A stretch of 64,000 nt of DNA from CALBPI01 sp963922335 (GTDB taxonomy: Bacteria > Pseudomonadota > Gammaproteobacteria > Steroidobacterales > Woeseiaceae). This document shows positions 60,602-64,000 of the stretch, one piece after another. A program made the position numbers and the translations under genes. Below the pieces are notes generated by a model that did not search any database, was not told where the DNA came from, and saw nothing but the letters and a program-made list of their open reading frames with translations. Position 1 is the stretch's first letter. Every line of letters starts with the position of its first letter. Where the stretch lies: the NCBI GenBank assembly GCA_963922335.1, contig CAWUIB010000012.1:57231-121230 (forward strand). The letters are read 5' to 3'.

Positions 60602-61092
60602 TCCGGAGTCTCCGTATGTTTCGTGAACAATGACAAAAGCTCGCCGTAGCCCGCATCTTCCAGATCGTCCAACGCAATGAACCTCAGTGCGGCGGAGTTG
60701 ATGCAGTACCTCAGTCCAGTCGTCGCCTCCGGCCCTCCCGGGTAGGCGTCTTTCGGACCATCTTCGAAGACATGGCCCAGGTGACTATCGCCCTCTGCAG
60801 ATCGAACTTCGACTCTGCGCATGCCATGACTATCGTCGAACAACTCCACGACGTTTCCGTCAACGATCGGTCGCGTAAAGCTCGGCCAACCCGAGCCCGA
60901 GTCATACTTATCGAACGACGCGAACAGCGGCTCGCCTGAAACCACGTCCACATAGATACCCGGTTCTTTGTGCTCGTTGTATTCACCCGAAAAAGGCATT
61001 TCGGTGCCATTGTTCTGCGTGACCCGAATCTGCTCTTCGGTGAGCTCAGACAACGCGTCCTGCGTCTTTTCGAATTTGCTGTTGTCGGCCAT
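60598..61092 (-). CDS. msrB: Peptide-methionine (R)-S-oxide reductase MsrB, single-cysteine form
   Basis: Reduces R-methionine sulfoxide. 164 residues from the ATG at 61092, fixed by GAGGAG six bases upstream; a longer frame to 61218 overlaps the next gene. Motifs: GIYVDVVSGEPLFASFDKYDSGSGWPSFTRPI, RVEVRSAEGDSHLGHVFEDGP and the catalytic Cys130 in GLRYCINSAALRF. The zinc-binding CxxC pairs are absent, and the resolving Cys of the SGCGWPSF motif is Ser, so Cys130 is the only cysteine. Confidence 0.95.
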   Translation of the reverse strand: MADNSKFEKTQDALSELTEEQIRVTQNNGTEMPFSGEYNEHKEPGIYVDVVSGEPLFASFDKYDSGSGWPSFTRPIVDGNVVELFDDSHGMRRVEVRSAEGDSHLGHVFEDGPKDAYPGGPEATTGLRYCINSAALRFIALDDLEDAGYGELLSLFTKHTETPE

Positions 61093-61153
61093 TTGATGCT
61101 CCTCACTTCGATCCCTGACTAGATGGGGACTCAAATCGCGACTTCCAGATCCA

Positions 61154-61951
61154 TCAGGCCGCGGGTTCACTCCTGAACCGCGTGCCCGGTGCGGGCGGTT
61201 CGGCCGGTGGACCGGCAAAACACTGCGCTTTTGACATCCAGTCGATGGCGACGTCTCCCGACACTACCAGATCGGTGTCCGCGATATTGCGCGTCTGCGT
61301 CACGACCTGGCAGAAAGACTCTGCGGTGCCCGCGATGCTTCCACTATCCGACGCTTCCCCAAAAACCCAGTGCGCACCCGAGGGTGACACGAGTTCCACC
61401 CTCGGCAACGGGCCGGGTGGCTCAGCGTTCCTGGCCTTATAAGTCCACGCGAACGTGTTCACGCCGAGAACGACAATTCCGCGAATTCGGTCCGTGTTTC
61501 GACGCTCGATCCCGAGATGGTCATAAATCTCCTGCCCATGCGCCCAGGTCTCCATCAGGCGTGCTGTGATGGACGAGCGCGCACTCATCGCGGGTCCGGC
61601 CCATTGCAGTCGCGCCTTGGGATCTACGCTCGAGAACAACCTCGCGGTTCGTTCGAAGCCGCCTTGCCAGTCAGACAGCAGCGTGTCCGCGTTTCTGTCC
61701 TTGAGAACTTTACGCTCAAACGAGCGCAGGTCCCCACCATCCGCCATCAAGCTTGCGAGGCGTGTCATCAGTAGCGATTCGTCCTCGACTTGCAGACATG
61801 CCATCTCGTTCCAGACATGCAAGTGCTCCAGAACATCTCGAAGTGTCCACGACTTGAATTGTGTCATCTCGTTCAGGCGCTCGTGCCCTACTTCATATAC
61901 CAAGGCATGGAGCGCACGTGACTCTTCGAGAAAATCACTCGCTTCCTGCAT
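61154..61951 (-). CDS. TIGR03084-type DinB/maleylpyruvate-isomerase-fold protein
   Basis: 265 residues. An N-terminal four-helix bundle of the DinB/MDMPI type (MTQFKSWTLRDVLEHLHVWNEMACLQVEDE; ITARLMETWAHGQEIYDHLGIERR, with histidines placed as in the metal site) and a C-terminal beta-rich domain (VELVSPSGAHWVFGEA) ending AQCFAGPPAEPPAPGTRF. I associate this with the TIGR03084 family of putative metal-binding proteins, whose function is unknown. It overlaps the biotin carboxylase gene by 17 bases, so it belongs to the leucine operon. Confidence 0.8.
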   Translation of the reverse strand: MQEASDFLEESRALHALVYEVGHERLNEMTQFKSWTLRDVLEHLHVWNEMACLQVEDESLLMTRLASLMADGGDLRSFERKVLKDRNADTLLSDWQGGFERTARLFSSVDPKARLQWAGPAMSARSSITARLMETWAHGQEIYDHLGIERRNTDRIRGIVVLGVNTFAWTYKARNAEPPGPLPRVELVSPSGAHWVFGEASDSGSIAGTAESFCQVVTQTRNIADTDLVVSGDVAIDWMSKAQCFAGPPAEPPAPGTRFRSEPAA

Positions 61952-63929
61952 CGGCGTCCTCCTCGATGATCAGAATCAAGTCGCCCGATGCGAGCTGCTC
62001 ACCTGCCGCCACGGCGACTTGACTGACGGTGCCGTCCACTTGCGCATGCAATTGATGCTGCATCTTCATTGCCTCGAGCACGGCCAGCTTGTCGCCCGCA
62101 CTAACGCGATCACCCGCTGCGACGAACAGCTCGATCAATACGCCATGCATGTTGGCAATGACGTGCCCACCACCCGCAGCTTGCACGTCGGCGCTGAGCT
62201 GCGCTGTGCTGTCCTGTAGATGGAATGTCATCGCGCCACGACGCAGGTAGATCTCGCGCGACGCGCACACCAACCATACGTACTCCACCGGTCGACCGTC
62301 GACGGTCAGTTTTGCTGTCTGATGCTTGATGGAACGCACGACGACCTGGGTCTTGTCATCGCCGCACACAACTGTGTAGGTATCGCTGCCTGTGGGTGAC
62401 ACCTGAACCACCCGCTCCCCGAACACCGCAGTCGACGGTCGCGGCGGTGAGCTCGACCAGTCCAGGAGCTCACCGGGTACGCCAAGCGACGCACGATGCG
62501 CCGCGTCACGTCGCTCGCGCAGCAGCAATACTGCAGCAGCAGCCTCGTCCTCGGGTGTCGCATCGGTGTCAGAGAATCCGTGCTGACCAAATGCCTCACT
62601 GACGAAGGCCGTCGTCGCCCGACCCTCGCGGAAAGCCGGCTGATCAACAGCGGCTGCCAAGAACGCCTGGTTACTCTTCACCCCGAACAGGGTGGTTTCA
62701 CGCAATGCATAAGCCAGCTTGTGCAGCGCGTCTTCGCGCGACGCTCCCCAGGCCATGATCTTGGCAACCATCGCATCGTAGAAAGGCGTGATCTCACCCC
62801 CAGAGGCAATACCATCGTCACACCGTACGCCCTCACCTTCCGGAGCTTCGTAGAAAAGCACGGGGCCGGTCGCTGGTCGAAAACCCTCGGCCGGATCCTC
62901 GGCATAAAGCCGCGCCTCGATCGCGTGGCCAGCGATGACGACCTCATCCTGCTCAAGCCCGAGCGGCTCACCTCGTGCAACACGAATCTGCAACTCCACT
63001 AAATCGAGTCCAGTCACAAGCTCCGTCACCGGATGCTCTACCTGCAAGCGAGTGTTCATCTCCAGGAAATAGAAGTTGCTGTCAGCATCGAGCAGAAATT
63101 CAACGGTGCCAGCGCCTCGGTAGCCGACGGCTTTGGCAGCGGCGACGGCAGCGGCACCCATTGACTGACGCAGCGCTGGCGACATCACGGGACAAGGAGA
63201 CTCCTCAAGGACTTTTTGATGACGCCGTTGCACAGAGCAGTCGCGCTCTCCCAAGTGAATCGTGTTGCCTTGCTCGTCAGCAAAAACCTGGAACTCAACA
63301 TGGCGCGGTGCAATTACGGCCTTTTCCAGAATCAGATGGTCCGAGCCAAAGGCGCTCAATGCCTCAGAGCGCGCAAGCTGTAATGCCTCGACAAGCGCCT
63401 GCTCGCGTTCAACGAGTCGCATACCACGCCCACCACCACCGGCGGAGGCTTTCACCATGACGGGAAATCCAATATCCGCCGCCGTCGCGAGAAAACGAGC
63501 ATCGTTCTGATCTTTACCCTCATACCCCGGCACGCAGGGCACACCGGCCTCGATCATGATGCGTTTCGCGCGCGCCTTGTCGCCCATCGCAGTAATCGCC
63601 GCAGGCGTGGGGCCTACAAACACTATCCCCTCTTGTTCGACCGCCTGAGCGAAATCTGCGTTCTCGGAGAGAAACCCATACCCGGGGTGAATGGCATCAA
63701 CATTCGCCAAACGCGCGGCCGTAAGAATCGCGTCGGCGTTGAGATAGCTTTCAGACGCAGGCGCCGGGCCGATGTGTAACGCGACATCAGCAAAACGTAC
63801 ATGAGGCGTGTGAGCATCTGCATCGGAGTAGACCGCTACCGTGCGGATTCCCATCGCTCGCGCTGTTCTCATAACGCGCAACGCGATCTCGCCACGATTG
63901 GCAATCAGCAGAGTTTCGATGCGTCTCAT
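61935..63929 (-). CDS. liuD: Acyl-CoA carboxylase alpha subunit, probably 3-methylcrotonyl-CoA carboxylase
   Basis: 664 residues from the ATG at 63929 (GGAG seven bases upstream). Biotin carboxylase domain: LLIANRGEIALRVMRTARAMGIRTVAVYSDAD, HPGYGFLSENADFAQA, MVKASAGGGGRGMRLV, ERDCSVQRRHQKVLEE, and EMNTRLQVEHPVTE. C-terminal biotinyl domain with biotin Lys622 in LEAMKMQHQL. Propionyl- and geranyl-CoA carboxylase alpha subunits look alike; the upstream hydratase, which overlaps it by four bases, fits the liuBCD order of leucine/isovalerate degradation. Confidence 0.9.
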   Translation of the reverse strand: MRRIETLLIANRGEIALRVMRTARAMGIRTVAVYSDADAHTPHVRFADVALHIGPAPASESYLNADAILTAARLANVDAIHPGYGFLSENADFAQAVEQEGIVFVGPTPAAITAMGDKARAKRIMIEAGVPCVPGYEGKDQNDARFLATAADIGFPVMVKASAGGGGRGMRLVEREQALVEALQLARSEALSAFGSDHLILEKAVIAPRHVEFQVFADEQGNTIHLGERDCSVQRRHQKVLEESPCPVMSPALRQSMGAAAVAAAKAVGYRGAGTVEFLLDADSNFYFLEMNTRLQVEHPVTELVTGLDLVELQIRVARGEPLGLEQDEVVIAGHAIEARLYAEDPAEGFRPATGPVLFYEAPEGEGVRCDDGIASGGEITPFYDAMVAKIMAWGASREDALHKLAYALRETTLFGVKSNQAFLAAAVDQPAFREGRATTAFVSEAFGQHGFSDTDATPEDEAAAAVLLLRERRDAAHRASLGVPGELLDWSSSPPRPSTAVFGERVVQVSPTGSDTYTVVCGDDKTQVVVRSIKHQTAKLTVDGRPVEYVWLVCASREIYLRRGAMTFHLQDSTAQLSADVQAAGGGHVIANMHGVLIELFVAAGDRVSAGDKLAVLEAMKMQHQLHAQVDGTVSQVAVAAGEQLASGDLILIIEEDADAGSE

Positions 63930-64000
63930 TTGGTCACTCCTCGAACCCACGCCGGTGTGCGCTTTTGCGCGAACGCTGCCAGTCCCTCGCGACCCTCCTC
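63926..64000 (-). CDS. liuC: Enoyl-CoA hydratase family protein, C-terminal fragment (probably methylglutaconyl-CoA hydratase)
   Basis: Only the last 24 codons are inside the window: EEGREGLAAFAQKRTPAW is the usual end of crotonase-family proteins (EGxxAFxEKRxPxW). The TGA stop overlaps the next ATG (ATGA). The call as methylglutaconyl-CoA hydratase rests on its place directly before the carboxylase alpha subunit. Confidence 0.7.
   Translation of the reverse strand, partial: EEGREGLAAFAQKRTPAWVRGVTK

Overview
The window reads as ordinary chromosomal DNA of a Gram-negative bacterium, almost certainly a gammaproteobacterium. It carries lipid A genes (lpxD, lpxA, lpxB, kdsA), the BAM core (bamA, skp), rseP, dsbB, glnD, a full Pst/Pho phosphate system, and the gammaproteobacterial block rpsB-tsf-pyrH-frr-uppS-cdsA-rseP-bamA-skp-lpxD-fabZ-lpxA-lpxB-rnhB-dnaE-accA-tilS-pyrG-kdsA-eno-ftsB-truD. 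I cannot name the genus. No rRNA, tRNA, CRISPR array, insertion sequence, integrase or phage gene was recognised, and genes are packed tightly with many 1-4 base overlaps.

Layout. 1-25.8 kb: a long, mostly leftward housekeeping array running from rpsB (25.6 kb) down to truD (1.2 kb). It covers translation, pyrimidine nucleotides, envelope biogenesis, DNA replication, fatty acid synthesis and glycolysis. A rightward smr gene and a truncated leftward pcm follow at the left edge. The genes usually found inside this array for isoprenoid synthesis (dxr between cdsA and rseP; ispD and ispF between ftsB and truD) are missing at both sites, and surE is missing beside pcm. 25.9-31.7 kb: rightward map-glnD-dapC-dapD-yffB (methionine processing, nitrogen sensing, lysine/peptidoglycan precursor synthesis). 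31.7-36.4 kb: leftward pstSCAB, which separates yffB from dapE (36.5-37.7 kb). 37.7-43.7 kb: leftward dsbB, phoU, phoBR, tsaB and yoaA. Two 18-base Pho-box-like sites, each followed after 10 bases by a -10-like hexamer, precede pstS and phoB.

43.8-52.5 kb is the accessory region and the most interesting part. It is a leftward four-gene set encoding three small exported proteins with DUF11-type repeat domains (two are paralogues with Asp/Gly calcium-type loops) and one exported protein of about 1,936 residues. The large protein combines an N-terminal segment shared with the small ones, a DUF11-like domain, a carboxypeptidase-regulatory-like domain, an OmpA-type peptidoglycan-binding domain and a long beta-rich C-terminal half that looks like an outer-membrane barrel. 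I interpret it as a surface or outer-membrane assembly of unknown job.

52.6-64 kb: a rightward phasin with a histone-H1-like lysine/alanine tail, under a well-formed sigma70-type promoter with a palindromic operator at its predicted start site, then a strong terminator and GTP-dependent pckG. Next come a class III cyclase fused to an FHA domain, a methyltransferase, dusA, an exported alpha/beta hydrolase and a methionine sulfoxide reductase operon (msrB, msrA and a divergent msrA-like gene). Last is the end of a leucine/isovalerate degradation operon (hydratase fragment, biotin carboxylase alpha subunit, TIGR03084-type protein). Phasin and pckG suggest storage-polymer and gluconeogenic metabolism; the leucine genes suggest growth on branched-chain amino acids.

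All product calls come from reading motifs and gene order by eye; no database search was run.
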